Assembly: GCF_004216955.1 (NCBI RefSeq)
Contig: NZ_SGXL01000001.1
Location: 1,763,413 to 1,827,412 of the forward strand
Length of the DNA stretch: 64,000 nt
Origin: Fictibacillus sp. BK138
GTDB lineage: Bacteria > Bacillota > Bacilli > Bacillales > Fictibacillaceae
Direction: 5' to 3'
How positions within the stretch are numbered: the first letter of the stretch is position 1; the number at the start of each line of letters is the position of its first letter. Below, piece by piece: positions 52,659-62,560 of this stretch. The notes beneath the pieces were generated by a model. It worked only from the letters and a program-made list of their open reading frames with translations, was not told where the DNA came from and made no database searches. The translations under genes were made by a program, and so were the position numbers.

Positions 52659-55509
52659 GTTCACGGCCTCCCTCTCGCGATTGAATGTCTAGTGCTAATG
52701 ATGTTTGGATAATTTGTTCTTGTTCTTTTTTATAGATGTCTGGTTCCCCGCCAGCTGTACTTGAGCGTTCTTGTCTGCCGATGTAAGAAACATGTGCTCC
52801 TTTAGGTGCTACAGCACGGAGTTTTGGTTCGATGTATAGCCATGAACCCATGTTCTTAGGTTCTTCTTGAACCCAGATCAAGTCTTCAACATTTGGATAC
52901 TCATTTAAGAGAGCGGTCATCTCTTCTTCTGGGAACGGATAAATCTGTTCTACTCGAACGATATGCATCTCAGTTCTAGCAACTTGATCCTGCTCAAGCG
53001 CTTTTTCAAGATCAATCGCAATTTTACCAGAACATAACAAGATTTTCTTAACTTTGTCATTTTCTTTGCCAAGACCTGGCTGTTCAAGCAATGGCATAAA
53101 GTGATCACTTTCGAAAGCTTCTGGTAGTGACGCAACCTTTGTATCACGAAGCAAACTCTTAGGCGTCATTACAACTAATGGACGAACTTCATCCATAGAA
53201 AGAAGCTTCGCTTGGCGTCTTAACAAATGGAAGTATTGAGAAGCCGTAGTAACGTTCGCAACTGTCCAGTTGTTTTCGGCACCTAACTGCAAGAAACGTT
53301 CTAAACGTGCACTGGAGTGCTCAGGCCCTTGTCCTTCATAACCATGTGGAAGAAGCATAACCATACCTGATTTTTGTCCCCACTTCGCACGGCCAGCAGA
53401 AAGGAACTGATCGAACAAAACTTGTGCCACGTTTGCGAAGTCTCCGTATTGAGCTTCCCAGATAACTAGAGTTTCTGGTGCAAAAACGTTATAGCCATAT
53501 TCAAATCCTACTACTGAAGATTCAGACAGCGGACTGTTATGAATAGCGAATGAAACATCGATTTCATCCATTCCGTGAAGCGGGGAAAATTTCTTTCCGC
53601 TTTCACTGTCATTAAGAACAAGATGTCTTTGAGCGAATGTTCCGCGCTCGGAGTCCTGACCTGTAATACGAATTGGTGTTCCATCTTTTAAGATAGATGC
53701 AAATGCTAAAGATTCAGCCATACCCCAGTCAATCTTTTCTCCTTGGAACGCTTTGCGTCTGCGCTCTAAGATACGCTTGATTTTAGGATATACATTAAAA
53801 TCTCCTGGCCACTTCAGCATGTTTTCCGTTAGCTCTTGCAGTTCTGTTACTGAAATTGTGGTATCGATATCAGGAAGTGCTTTGGATAACGGATCCGGAA
53901 GTCTAGTGTCTTCCAGTTTGAATTTTTCTTTGCGGCCTTGTACTTTTTCGTACTCTGTTTGATGTTTTGTTAAAACTTCATCTTCAATCGTTTTAACATC
54001 ATCTTCTGAAAGAACGCCTTCTTTTACTAGCTGTTTCGCATAAACATCACGAACAGTCGGATGGCTGTTTACTTGTTTGTACAGTCTAGGCTGTGTTGCA
54101 GAAGGGTCATCCATCTCGTTGTGCCCGAAACGGCGGTATCCGATCAAATCGATTAAAACGTCTTTCTGAAACTTTTTACGATATTCATAAGCTAAGTGAA
54201 CAGCAGCGATACAAGCTTCAGGATCATCTGCGTTCACGTGAATAATCGGAATCTCAAATCCTTTAGCAAGGTCACTCGCATATTTAGTTGAACGGGAATC
54301 TCCACTATCGGTTGTAAACCCAACAAGGTTATTTGCGATAATATGGAGTGTTCCACCTGTTTGATAGCCTCTTAAACGGCTCAAGTTCAGTGTTTCTGCA
54401 ACAATTCCCTCACCTGGAAATGCAGCGTCTCCATGAATTAAGATAGCAAATGCTTTTGAAGTGTCTTGAACAGGATAACCTTTGCTGTCACGTGTTTCCT
54501 GTGCAGCTCTAGTGTAACCTTCTACAACTGGATCAACATATTCCAGGTGACTTGGGTTATTAGCCAAAGAAATCTTGATCTTGTGCGCTTGATCTGTTTC
54601 AACTGTACGGCTTGCACCTAAATGGTACTTTACGTCACCAGTCCAGCCGAAGTTGATTCCTCTTGAACCTTCAGAAGGAATCAGCTCTTTGTTTGGCGAA
54701 TGATGAAATTCAGAGAAAATTAATTCGTATGGTTTACCGAGTACGTGTGCAAGAACATTCAGACGTCCTCTATGCGCCATTCCGATTAATGCGTGCTCTG
54801 CTCCATCACGGCAGCCTTCTTTTGCAGCTTCATCGAGCATCGGTACAAGCATATCTACACCTTCGATAGAAAAACGCTTCTGTCCTACAAAAGTCTTGTG
54901 AAGGAATTTTTCAAAACCTTCTACCTCTGATAGACGGTATAGAAGATTTTTCTTATCTTCAGCTGAAAAATCAGGGTAATGCTGGCTTGTTTCTACCATA
55001 GTGTTCAGCCATTGACGTTCTTCTGTTTCATGAACATGACTGAATTCATAGGCGATGTTCTTCGTATACACTTCCTGCAGCATTTGGATTGCTTGCCAGC
55101 CGTCTTTTACAGATGCGGGAGCTTCTTTCCAAATAAAGGAAGGTGGTATCGCTTTCAAATCTTCAATTGATAAATTAAATTCTTTTGGGTCAATATGGTG
55201 GTTGTCTTTAGGAAATTCGCCAACTGGATATAAGTTAGCTGCTAAGTGACCGTATGTGCGGATGTTTTCCGCAAGTTTAAGTGCAGCTGCTAATTTCTCT
55301 AAATTCATTCCATCAAAACTCTGTCCAGTACGTTCACTTGGTGCAGAATCCTCGCTTGGAGGCCCCCAAGTTTCAAATTTTTCTTTGAAAGAACTGTCAA
55401 CAGATTCCGGATCCACACTATATTGATCATATAGTTCAAGGACATAAGCCATATTTGGCCCGCTTAGTCCCTGCCAAGGATTTTCTGATTTGGAACGTTG
55501 ATGACTCAT
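52651..55509 (-). CDS. odhA: 2-oxoglutarate dehydrogenase E1
   Basis: OdhA (952 aa) decarboxylates 2-oxoglutarate with thiamine diphosphate. Visible motifs: an N-terminal [21 protein letters not shown], the substrate-binding [19 protein letters not shown], the TPP-binding [16 protein letters not shown] with [22 protein letters not shown], and the pyrimidine-domain [20 protein letters not shown]. The frame extends 36 codons upstream, but GGAGGG before the ATG at 55509 fixes the usual start [12 protein letters not shown]. Operon odhA-odhB, translationally coupled. Confidence 0.96.
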   Translation of the reverse strand: MSHQRSKSENPWQGLSGPNMAYVLELYDQYSVDPESVDSSFKEKFETWGPPSEDSAPSERTGQSFDGMNLEKLAAALKLAENIRTYGHLAANLYPVGEFPKDNHHIDPKEFNLSIEDLKAIPPSFIWKEAPASVKDGWQAIQMLQEVYTKNIAYEFSHVHETEERQWLNTMVETSQHYPDFSAEDKKNLLYRLSEVEGFEKFLHKTFVGQKRFSIEGVDMLVPMLDEAAKEGCRDGAEHALIGMAHRGRLNVLAHVLGKPYELIFSEFHHSPNKELIPSEGSRGINFGWTGDVKYHLGASRTVETDQAHKIKISLANNPSHLEYVDPVVEGYTRAAQETRDSKGYPVQDTSKAFAILIHGDAAFPGEGIVAETLNLSRLRGYQTGGTLHIIANNLVGFTTDSGDSRSTKYASDLAKGFEIPIIHVNADDPEACIAAVHLAYEYRKKFQKDVLIDLIGYRRFGHNEMDDPSATQPRLYKQVNSHPTVRDVYAKQLVKEGVLSEDDVKTIEDEVLTKHQTEYEKVQGRKEKFKLEDTRLPDPLSKALPDIDTTISVTELQELTENMLKWPGDFNVYPKIKRILERRRKAFQGEKIDWGMAESLAFASILKDGTPIRITGQDSERGTFAQRHLVLNDSESGKKFSPLHGMDEIDVSFAIHNSPLSESSVVGFEYGYNVFAPETLVIWEAQYGDFANVAQVLFDQFLSAGRAKWGQKSGMVMLLPHGYEGQGPEHSSARLERFLQLGAENNWTVANVTTASQYFHLLRRQAKLLSMDEVRPLVVMTPKSLLRDTKVASLPEAFESDHFMPLLEQPGLGKENDKVKKILLCSGKIAIDLEKALEQDQVARTEMHIVRVEQIYPFPEEEMTALLNEYPNVEDLIWVQEEPKNMGSWLYIEPKLRAVAPKGAHVSYIGRQERSSTAGGEPDIYKKEQEQIIQTSLALDIQSREGGREHV

Positions 55510-55628
55510 CTTTTGTTCCCTCCTGCTTCCCTTTGTAAGTATTGTGCTGTTGCTGTTAACAGGTGATTCATCATTTCTCGCCATTAATTTTTCCCTATAT
55601 AAAGCGCTCTCAAACAATGAATGAAAAG

Positions 55629-55649
55629 AACCTTATCATTGATAAGGTT
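55629..55649. other. Perfect hairpin between rarD and odhA
   Basis: AACCTTATC-ATT-GATAAGGTT is a perfect 9-bp stem with a 3-nt loop, 120 nt before the odhA start and 31 nt after the rarD stop. On the minus strand it is followed by CTTTTCATTC, so it may be a weak rarD terminator or part of the odhA control region. A second small palindrome (AATGG...CCATT, near 55662-55677) lies beside it. Confidence 0.55.
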
Positions 55650-55679
55650 TCAACTGTAACAATGGTCATTGCCATTATA

Positions 55680-56618
55680 CTATATTTTCGCAGAAAGTGA
55701 ATTTTTGTTTTTGCGATTTATAAGATAATTTGCCCATTTCGTTTTACTTATAGTAAATATAAGGAGTGCGAGCCAGATCAAGGTAAAAGAAATGAGATGA
55801 ATTTCCGTAAATGTCTCGTGATATAAGAAGACTCCCAGCAATAGCATAATGGTTGGCGCAATATATTGCAGGAATCCTGTCATCGTCATTGTAATCCGCT
55901 TAACTCCTTGAGCGAACAATACGAGCGGCAATGCAGTTACAACCCCTGCTCCCCATAGAAGAACAGTTGTTGAGATACCGGAAGCGAAAAAAGAACCTGT
56001 GCCGTTCCACTGAAGAAATACTAAATAAGCAAAAGCAGCAGGAACGACAAACATTGTTTCTAATGTTAACCCGGTTAATGAATCAAAGCTCCCCAGTTTT
56101 TTTGCCAGCCCATAAAGTCCAAATGAGAGAGCCAGGGATATTGCTACCCAAGGGAATTTTCCATATTCCCAAGTTAAAAGAAAAACACCGCATGCTGCAA
56201 TAACAAAGGATACAACCTGCCAGCTATTTAATCTTTCTTTTAAAACTGCCATGCCTAAAATAACATTTACAAGCGGATTAATGTAATATCCTAAGCTTGC
56301 TTCAACTACATGATCATTATTAACAGCCCAAATATACATTAGCCAGTTTCCGCTGATTAATATAGAAGCTATAAAAACAGAAAAGAATTGTTTTTTACTG
56401 GATAAAAGGATCTTAATATCTCTAATGAGATCCTTTTTTCTCTTTAGAATAAACATAACTGCCAGCATGAGTACAAATGACCAAAAGATACGATGAGCTA
56501 ATATTTCTCCTGACCCTGAATGGGCTAGAGGTTTCCAATATAATGGAAGGAACCCCCAGATCAAGTACGCTAAAGCTGCGTACCAGACTCCTTTAGTTTG
56601 TTCGCTGTATGTTTTCAT
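55680..56618 (-). CDS. rarD: RarD-type EamA/DMT transporter
   Basis: The product (312 aa) has 10 membrane helices. The RarD features are KGVWYAALAYLIWGFLPLYW at the first helix, LAHRIFWSF after it, and SLGYYINPLVNVILG near 115-130, all typical of this EamA subgroup (B. subtilis YojE). RarD is named for chloramphenicol sensitivity in Pseudomonas; the natural substrate is unknown. A GAGGAAAAG site precedes ATG. In B. subtilis the odhAB region also lies near yojE and yojI, which are found here as rarD and the MATE gene. Confidence 0.88.
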   Translation of the reverse strand: MKTYSEQTKGVWYAALAYLIWGFLPLYWKPLAHSGSGEILAHRIFWSFVLMLAVMFILKRKKDLIRDIKILLSSKKQFFSVFIASILISGNWLMYIWAVNNDHVVEASLGYYINPLVNVILGMAVLKERLNSWQVVSFVIAACGVFLLTWEYGKFPWVAISLALSFGLYGLAKKLGSFDSLTGLTLETMFVVPAAFAYLVFLQWNGTGSFFASGISTTVLLWGAGVVTALPLVLFAQGVKRITMTMTGFLQYIAPTIMLLLGVFLYHETFTEIHLISFTLIWLALLIFTISKTKWANYLINRKNKNSLSAKI

Positions 56619-56761
56619 AGATCTTTTCCTCGATTCCGGAAGATTTAAGGTTATAAGATTATATAACGGAATCGAAAGAATTTGCTAGCAAGTAAACTTA
56701 AAAGAAAAAATTATTTTCTTCTATATAATATTGTAAACACACTTCAATAGTTACTACCCCG

Positions 56762-58444
56762 CTACATTTGTTTAGGGGTCTGAATCCCTAATAATCTTAA
56801 GCCCTCTTTAAGGACGATCTGTATGCTGGCGCATAATGCAAGTCTTTCTGCCGTCTTATCACTGTTAAGGATTTTAACACTTCCATAAAAATGATTGAAC
56901 TTGTGTGATAACTTTAAGATATATTTCGATATAATTGAAGGTTCTTTTCGCAAGAATGCATTTTGTACAATTAATGGAAAATCGTTTAAAACAGAAATCA
57001 TTTCCCAGCTCTCTTCTGCAATTGAAAATTCATCTGGAATTTGACCATTAAATGGGCCTTTATTTAATAACGTTTGAATTCTGGCAGCTGTATATTGCAC
57101 GTAAGGTCCTGTATCTCCTTCAAACTTGAGCATCTGTTCAAGAGAGAATTCAACATCATTGCCTTTCTCATTCTTTAAGTCATGAAAGATTACCGCGCCT
57201 ACTCCAACTTGACGAGCTACTTCGTCCACCTCGAGTAATGCTGGATTTTTTTCTCGAATATTATTTTCAGCAAGTTGAATAGCATCTAAAAGAACGGTTT
57301 CAAGCAAAACAGTTCTTCCTTTTCGCGTACTCATCTTCTTTCCATCCTGCAAAATAAGCCCGAATGGAACATGATGCATGTTTTTTGACCAATCATATCC
57401 CATTTTAGTAAGGACTCGTTTAACTTGCTCAAAATGCAAAGATTGTTCATGTCCTACAACATAAAAAGCTTGATCAAAATCGTAAGTGTTTTTTCTATAT
57501 ATGGCTGCAGTTAGATCACGTGTCGCATAGAGTGTCGCCCCATCTGTTTTTTTGATCAGGCATGGTGGTATGTCTTCACCGACACTTACAATTTGAGCAC
57601 CGTCTGAAAGTTCGAGAAGGTTTTTGTCCGTCAGTTCTTTTATAGTAGCATCCATTTTATCGTTAAAAAATGCCTCTCCGTTATACGAATCGAACTCGAC
57701 ACCAAGAAGTTCATAAATCTTCTGAAATGCATTTAATGATACTTCCTTAAACCAGATCCACAATTGTGATGCTTCTGGATCACCGTCTTCCAGCTTCTTG
57801 AACCATTTTCTGCCCTCATCGTTTAAAGAAGGATCTTTATCTGCTTCTTCGTGAAAGCGAACATAAAGTGTTGTCAGCTCTGGGATTGGGTTTTCTTTAA
57901 CTCTTTCTTCCTTTCCCCATCGTAAATAAGCAGAGATTAATTTTCCAAACTGAGTGCCCCAGTCACCAATATAATTGATCTTCACAGTATCATAACCGCA
58001 TTTTTCACTGATTAAGGCTAAAGAAGATCCGATTACAGTTGAACGAAGGTGTCCCATTGAAAAAGGTTTCGCGATATTAGGTGATGACAGGTCAAACACA
58101 ATTGTTTTGTTTTTTCCGATCAAATGACTGCCATAATTCTCTTGTTCCTTTAATATGTTAGTTATCAGGTAAGCTGCCGCTGATTTTTTATCCAAGAACA
58201 CGTTCACATAACCACCGACGGTTTCAACCTTACTAAAAAGACTTGGGAGGCTACTTGCTGACAATCTGTAAGCAATCTCAGCGGGAGAAGTTTTATAGAT
58301 CTTTGCTAGCTGAAAACAAGGAAACGCTAAATCGCCTTGATGCAGCTGCTTCGGTTTTTCAATTAATGATTCGATTTGTTCTAAAGAAAAATCTTCTCCG
58401 ATCTGACTTTTAAGATAAGATGCAAACTCTTTTTTTTCATTCAT
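56762..58444 (-). CDS. argS: Arginyl-tRNA synthetase
   Basis: ArgRS (560 aa) is a class I synthetase. The HIGH-type motif is in FSMGHLRST (near 134-142), the KMSKS-type motif in KKMSTRKGRT (near 370-379), and the N-terminal Add1 domain and C-terminal anticodon-binding DALR domain (about 445-560, QYTAARIQTLL) are complete. The GGGAGG site selects the ATG at 58444 rather than TTG at 58459. It is controlled by the T-box leader immediately upstream. The SMGH variant resembles the ArgS2-type enzymes of some bacilli. AT-only hairpin sequence near 56701-56719 may terminate it. Confidence 0.94.
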   Translation of the reverse strand: MNEKKEFASYLKSQIGEDFSLEQIESLIEKPKQLHQGDLAFPCFQLAKIYKTSPAEIAYRLSASSLPSLFSKVETVGGYVNVFLDKKSAAAYLITNILKEQENYGSHLIGKNKTIVFDLSSPNIAKPFSMGHLRSTVIGSSLALISEKCGYDTVKINYIGDWGTQFGKLISAYLRWGKEERVKENPIPELTTLYVRFHEEADKDPSLNDEGRKWFKKLEDGDPEASQLWIWFKEVSLNAFQKIYELLGVEFDSYNGEAFFNDKMDATIKELTDKNLLELSDGAQIVSVGEDIPPCLIKKTDGATLYATRDLTAAIYRKNTYDFDQAFYVVGHEQSLHFEQVKRVLTKMGYDWSKNMHHVPFGLILQDGKKMSTRKGRTVLLETVLLDAIQLAENNIREKNPALLEVDEVARQVGVGAVIFHDLKNEKGNDVEFSLEQMLKFEGDTGPYVQYTAARIQTLLNKGPFNGQIPDEFSIAEESWEMISVLNDFPLIVQNAFLRKEPSIISKYILKLSHKFNHFYGSVKILNSDKTAERLALCASIQIVLKEGLRLLGIQTPKQM

Positions 58445-58462
58445 ATTTTTCCCTCCCAAAAT

Positions 58463-58690
58463 AAAAAACCGCCTCTTCTAATATATAGAAGAGACGGATT
58501 AGACCGCGGTACCACTCTTGTTGCCTTAATAAGGCCGCTTGATCTGTTAACGGGATGTCCCGGTCTGCCCTACTAATCTTCAAGCAAACATTTCCAAAGT
58601 GCGCTTCTTCTGTCAGCTGTGCCAGGCTTCCACCGTTCCCGGCTCTCTATAACAAACTAGACAGGTTACTCTCTTTTTCATAAATGTTCG
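58463..58690 (-). promoter_or_regulatory. T-box leader, arginine specifier, of argS
   Basis: On the minus strand: AGTA loop-E motif, stem I with AGAGAGCCGGGAACGGTGG, specifier context GAA-G-CGC-A with CGC at 58601-58603, T-box AGAGTGGTACCGCGG (about 58503-58517), and a terminator of 12 bp (58469-58480 with 58486-58497) followed by six T. CGC is an Arg codon, in agreement with argS downstream. Confidence 0.94.
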
Positions 58691-58707
58691 GTTCTTTAGT
58701 TTTTCAT

Positions 58708-58736
58708 ATTATATGAGGGATATCCTGAAAAGTCAA
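58708..58736 (-). promoter_or_regulatory. SigA promoter of the argS T-box transcript
   Basis: TTGACT (58736-58731), 17-nt spacer, TATAAT (58713-58708) on the minus strand, one mismatch from consensus overall. Just downstream of the preceding small gene. Confidence 0.85.
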
Positions 58737-58746
58737 CATATTCCAT

Positions 58747-59019
58747 TTAGTCAAAATCTAAGTAATCTTTCATCTTTTTGATGTATCTTTTCAGCCTGAA
58801 CAATGTTTCTGTTCGCAAATATTTGGAGGTGAATGCAGAGGAAATAGCTTGTATAGAAACGAAGACGCCGTGATCACTCACCCGGACAGGTATGATACCA
58901 GTAAAGATCGTCTCTCCACTGCTTTTATAAAGAAGTTCTGTTGATACCAAAACTATTTTTTCATCTGTTTGCTCCCCTGGCTGAACTGACTCAACTTCAA
59001 ATAAAAATTGAACGCTCAT
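58747..59019 (-). CDS. Small protein of unknown function upstream of argS
   Basis: The 90-residue soluble protein looks mostly beta with a basic helical end (RTETLFRLKRYIKKMKDYLDFD). An AAAGGAGC site precedes ATG. I recognise no family or catalytic motif. It is divergent from the MATE gene; the argS promoter starts 11 nt beyond its stop, so it is probably its own unit, or read-through feeds argS. Confidence 0.6.
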   Translation of the reverse strand: MSVQFLFEVESVQPGEQTDEKIVLVSTELLYKSSGETIFTGIIPVRVSDHGVFVSIQAISSAFTSKYLRTETLFRLKRYIKKMKDYLDFD

Positions 59020-59052
59020 AGCTGCTCCTTTACGTTTGTGTCGATAATTATA

Positions 59053-59061
59053 TGATATAAT
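59053..59061 (+). promoter_or_regulatory. Extended -10 promoter of the MATE gene
   Basis: TGA-TATAAT, an extended -10 element, 46 nt before the proposed start. The -35 region (TTTGTG) is poor, as is allowed with an extended -10. Confidence 0.5.
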
Positions 59062-59106
59062 GCATTAGCTCTGTTTGTCAGTTAAAAACACAAAGGAAGT
59101 ATGCAA

Positions 59107-60468
59107 ATGTTCCAAACACACACATTAAAAGATAAATATAAGCAATTTTTAATTCTAGTTGTCCCTGTTCTCATCACTCAGCTTGGACTATATGCTATGA
59201 ACTTTTTCGACACAGTCATGAGTGGTCATGCTGGTGCAAAACAGCTTGCAGGTGTTGCGATTGGCACGAGTCTTTGGGTGCCGATTTTTACAGGTTTAAA
59301 CGGTATCTTAATGGCATTGACTCCGATTGTATCTCAACTGACAGGTGCAAGAAACACTAAAAACGTTCCTAGAGCTGTTATGCAGGCAGTTTACCTTTCC
59401 GTTGTACTTTCATTATTCGTGATTGTTCTTGGTTCCTTTATATTGAATCCGATTTTGGATGCGATGTCGTTAGAGGGAGAGGTTGAACGTGTAGCAAGAG
59501 GATATTTAATCGCATTGTCTTTTGGGATACTGCCGTTATTTTTATACGGAGCGTTAAGATCTTTTATCGATGCATTGGGCCAAACTAGAATATCAATGTT
59601 TGTTACTCTTATAGCATTACCCGTAAATGCTTTTTTCAATTATTTGTTTATTTTTGGTAAAGCTGGATTTCCTGAATTAGGAGGAATTGGAGCCGGAGTT
59701 GCTTCTTCAATAACCTATTGGATATCAGCTGTTATAACGATTTTCATTGTGATGAAGTTAAACGTATTTAGAAGTTATCATCTATTTAAAGAGTTTTTTA
59801 AACCTTCCCTTTCAGCATGGAAGGAACAATTGAAGATCGGAATACCTATTGGACTGGCGATCTTTTTTGAAGTTAGTATTTTTGCTGCTGTTACATTACT
59901 GATGAGTGACTTTAATACCGTTACAATAGCTGCTCATCAGGCTGCTTTAAATTTTGCTTCTTTTCTTTATATGCTTCCTTTGAGCATCTCCTTTGCTCTA
60001 ACGATCGCAGTTGGATTTGAAGTTGGTGCTTCACGATATAAAGATGCTGCACAGTACGGTTATATTGGGATTCTTACCGCAATTGGCTTTGCCCTTATTT
60101 TATCAGGACTTCTTATTGGGTTTGATGAACAAGTTGCCCGAATTTACTCGAATGAACCAGAGGTTATACAGCTTACTATTTCTTTTTTATGGTACGCCGT
60201 GTTTTTCCAGCTAGCTGATGCGATAGGAGCCCCTATCCAGGGTGCATTAAGAGGATATAAAGATGTAAATGTTACATTTATATTGTCATTCATCTCTTAT
60301 TGGGTACTTGGTTTGCCTGTCGGGTATTATTTAGCCAACTTCACTTCTTTTGGCGCATATGGATACTGGATAGGATTAATTTCAGGTCTTTCAGCTGGCG
60401 CAATCATGTTATTTATCCGACTTAAATCAGTACAATCCAACTCTTATTCAAAACTTATAAACAAATAA
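59107..60468 (+). CDS. MATE-family efflux transporter (YojI/NorM-like)
   Basis: The product (453 aa) has 12 membrane helices in two homologous halves. Each half has the MATE pattern: PVLITQLGLYAMNFFDTVMSGH near the start and IPIGLAIFFEVSIFAAVTLLMS in the middle, then the QGALRGYKDVNVTF loop in the second half mirrored by GALRSFIDALGQTR in the first. It should export cationic compounds by Na+ or H+ antiport. AAAGGA lies only 3 nt before ATG 59101 but 9 nt before ATG 59107, which is preferred. Synteny with rarD and odhAB resembles the B. subtilis yoj region. Confidence 0.88.
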   Translation: MFQTHTLKDKYKQFLILVVPVLITQLGLYAMNFFDTVMSGHAGAKQLAGVAIGTSLWVPIFTGLNGILMALTPIVSQLTGARNTKNVPRAVMQAVYLSVVLSLFVIVLGSFILNPILDAMSLEGEVERVARGYLIALSFGILPLFLYGALRSFIDALGQTRISMFVTLIALPVNAFFNYLFIFGKAGFPELGGIGAGVASSITYWISAVITIFIVMKLNVFRSYHLFKEFFKPSLSAWKEQLKIGIPIGLAIFFEVSIFAAVTLLMSDFNTVTIAAHQAALNFASFLYMLPLSISFALTIAVGFEVGASRYKDAAQYGYIGILTAIGFALILSGLLIGFDEQVARIYSNEPEVIQLTISFLWYAVFFQLADAIGAPIQGALRGYKDVNVTFILSFISYWVLGLPVGYYLANFTSFGAYGYWIGLISGLSAGAIMLFIRLKSVQSNSYSKLINK

Positions 60469-60489
60469 AACCAGCCAATGGCTGGTTTT
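60467..60489. terminator. Bidirectional terminator between MATE gene and msrAB
   Basis: AAAACCAGCC and GGCTGGTTTT pair over 10 bp with an AAT loop. A-rich and T-rich flanks serve both strands. It overlaps both stop codons. Confidence 0.88.
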
Positions 60490-61450
60490 ATTTATTATCA
60501 AAGAGTGTCAAGTATTCTTCATAACCCTTTTCCTTTAATTGTTCTTTTGGAATAAAGCGAAGAGCCGCAGAATTTATACAGTAACGAAGACCACCTTTAT
60601 CTCTAGGACCGTCTGTAAAAACATGGCCTAGATGAGAATCAGCTTCTTTGCTTCTGACTTCTGTACGGATCATTCCATGAGAAAGATCTTCTTTTTCATC
60701 GATCGTCGAAGAACGAACAGGTTTAGTAAAGCTTGGCCATCCGCAGCTGCTGTCAAACTTATCAAGAGAACTAAAAAGCGGTTCACCTGATACAATATCG
60801 ACATAAATGCCTTCTTCCGTATGGTTCCAAAATTCGTTTTGGAAAGGCGGTTCTGTTGCATCGTTCTGTGTAACATTATATTGCATGGGGTTCAGTGTTT
60901 TCAGTATTTCTTCTTTTTTCCCTTTATCTTCCCAATGTGATTTTATAAAGGAATCACGTCCAGAACCTTGTCGGTATCTTTTATAATGAAACGGATTTTT
61001 CTTATGATAATCTTGATGATATTCTTCAGCTTTATAAAAAGTATGTGCAGGCAGAATTAAGGTTGCAATTGGCTTATCGAACCTTCCACTTTCCTGTAAT
61101 TCCGCTTTAGATTGTTCAGCTATATTCTTTTGATCTTCATTGTGATAAAAAATAGCAGTGCGATAAGAGTCTCCTCTATCGTAGAATTGTCCTCCTGCAT
61201 CTGTAGGATCAATTTGTTTCCAGAAAACTGATACTATTTTTTCATAAGAAATAATCAAGGGGTCAAACGTGATTTGGACAGCTTCAAAATGTCCTGTCGT
61301 CTCACTGCACACTTCTTTATACGTAGGGTTTTCTTTATGACCTCCTGTATAACCTGATTCAACTTTGATAATGCCTGGCCACTCTTCAAAAGGTGTTACC
61401 ATACACCAAAAGCAGCCTCCAGCAAAAGTCGCAATTTCATAGTTCTTCAT
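60488..61450 (-). CDS. msrAB: Bifunctional peptide methionine sulfoxide reductase MsrA/MsrB
   Basis: The 320-residue fusion repairs both epimers of oxidised methionine. The MsrA domain (about 1-165) has its catalytic Cys13 in GCFWC. The MsrB domain (about 180-320) has SSCGWPSF, the [10 protein letters not shown] motif and the catalytic Cys in [11 protein letters not shown]. Zinc-binding CxxC pairs of some MsrB enzymes are not present, so this is a zinc-free type. No signal peptide, so cytosolic. Single gene sharing a terminator with the MATE gene. Confidence 0.94.
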   Translation of the reverse strand: MKNYEIATFAGGCFWCMVTPFEEWPGIIKVESGYTGGHKENPTYKEVCSETTGHFEAVQITFDPLIISYEKIVSVFWKQIDPTDAGGQFYDRGDSYRTAIFYHNEDQKNIAEQSKAELQESGRFDKPIATLILPAHTFYKAEEYHQDYHKKNPFHYKRYRQGSGRDSFIKSHWEDKGKKEEILKTLNPMQYNVTQNDATEPPFQNEFWNHTEEGIYVDIVSGEPLFSSLDKFDSSCGWPSFTKPVRSSTIDEKEDLSHGMIRTEVRSKEADSHLGHVFTDGPRDKGGLRYCINSAALRFIPKEQLKEKGYEEYLTLFDNK

Positions 61451-61538
61451 GAAATCAAACTCCTTTTTAAATCTATTTGTTCCATCATATAAGAATGCCT
61501 TACAAAAGCATAGAAAAAGGCTTAACGATTATCTGTCA

Positions 61539-62483
61539 TTATCCTTTTTTAACGATAGGCCCTGCAGTTACTGGGCTTTTTATCGGAGCTGGTGGTTTAT
61601 CTTTCTTTAGTTTTCGGGTATTTTTTAAAAAGTAGTATAGTCCCAATAGAACAATTGCTCCACCAGCCCATTGTGAGAAAGATAATGTTTCATTTAATAA
61701 TAAATATGCGAGTAATGTAGCTCCTACAGGCTCCCCTAAAATTGCCATAGAGATCGTTGCAGCGGTTACGTACTTTAAAAGCCAATTGAAAAGAACATGT
61801 CCAAAAACGGTTGGCACAATGGCTAGCAATAGAAATATTCCCCAATCTTTCTCGGAATATCCTGTCATCGGTATGTGTAAAAGTGTATTGTATACAGCAA
61901 AAACGGCAACTGCAGATAAAAATACAGTAAAACTATAAATAGCTGCTGATATCGATTTAAGAAGCTTTTGACCGATCAACATATGAACAGCAACAACGAT
62001 TGTTCCTAATATGGATAGAATATCTCCTTGAATGTGTTGTTTCGAGATACCTATGTCTCCCCACCCGATCATCACAGCACCTGTAATAGCAACAAACATT
62101 CCGATCATAGCAGGTTTAGATGTCTTTTCCCGAAATGCAAAATATGCACCGGCCATAACAAAAACCGGCTGCAGTGAAAGTAATATTGTGGAGCTTGCAA
62201 CCGTTGTTAATTTTAAAGAACCCATCCAAAACAAGAAGTGAAGTGCTAAGAATATTCCTGATAAAAGCAGCAGCAACCATTCTCTTAATGAGATGCTTTT
62301 GAGAGTATTAATATACTTCAAAGTAAATGGCAGCATTAAAAATAATGTGAATAAAAGCCGGTACATTCCTTGTACAGATACAGGAGCGTCTGACCATTTT
62401 ACAAAAATGGATGAAAATGATATAGCAATAATTCCGATAATCAATGGAATTAAAACGGGTATTTTAAGCGTATCGTTTTTCAA
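61539..62483 (-). CDS. EamA/DMT-family transporter
   Basis: The product (314 aa) has 10 membrane helices in two EamA repeats (about 10-140 and 150-285; GMYRLLFTLFLMLPF in the first and GEPVGATLLAYLLLNE in the second), and a basic, Pro-rich tail (KKDKPPAPIKSPVTAGPIVKKG cut short here by a break). Substrate unknown. GTG at 62498 lacks a ribosome binding site; TTG at 62483 follows AAGGTG by 5 nt and is preferred. Divergent from the SGNH hydrolase gene. Confidence 0.82.
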   Translation of the reverse strand: MKNDTLKIPVLIPLIIGIIAISFSSIFVKWSDAPVSVQGMYRLLFTLFLMLPFTLKYINTLKSISLREWLLLLLSGIFLALHFLFWMGSLKLTTVASSTILLSLQPVFVMAGAYFAFREKTSKPAMIGMFVAITGAVMIGWGDIGISKQHIQGDILSILGTIVVAVHMLIGQKLLKSISAAIYSFTVFLSAVAVFAVYNTLLHIPMTGYSEKDWGIFLLLAIVPTVFGHVLFNWLLKYVTAATISMAILGEPVGATLLAYLLLNETLSFSQWAGGAIVLLGLYYFLKNTRKLKKDKPPAPIKSPVTAGPIVKKG

Positions 62484-62560
62484 ATTGTCACCTTGCACTT
62501 TCTAGTCATATTTATGTTAATATCTTTTAATATAAAAACATTCAAGGAGGAGGGATAAAA

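Noticed and set aside
52261-52692. 143-codon ORF antisense to odhB
   Set aside because: Caused by the Ala/Glu/Lys-rich linker codons of odhB read in reverse; low-complexity Ser-rich product and no ribosome binding site.
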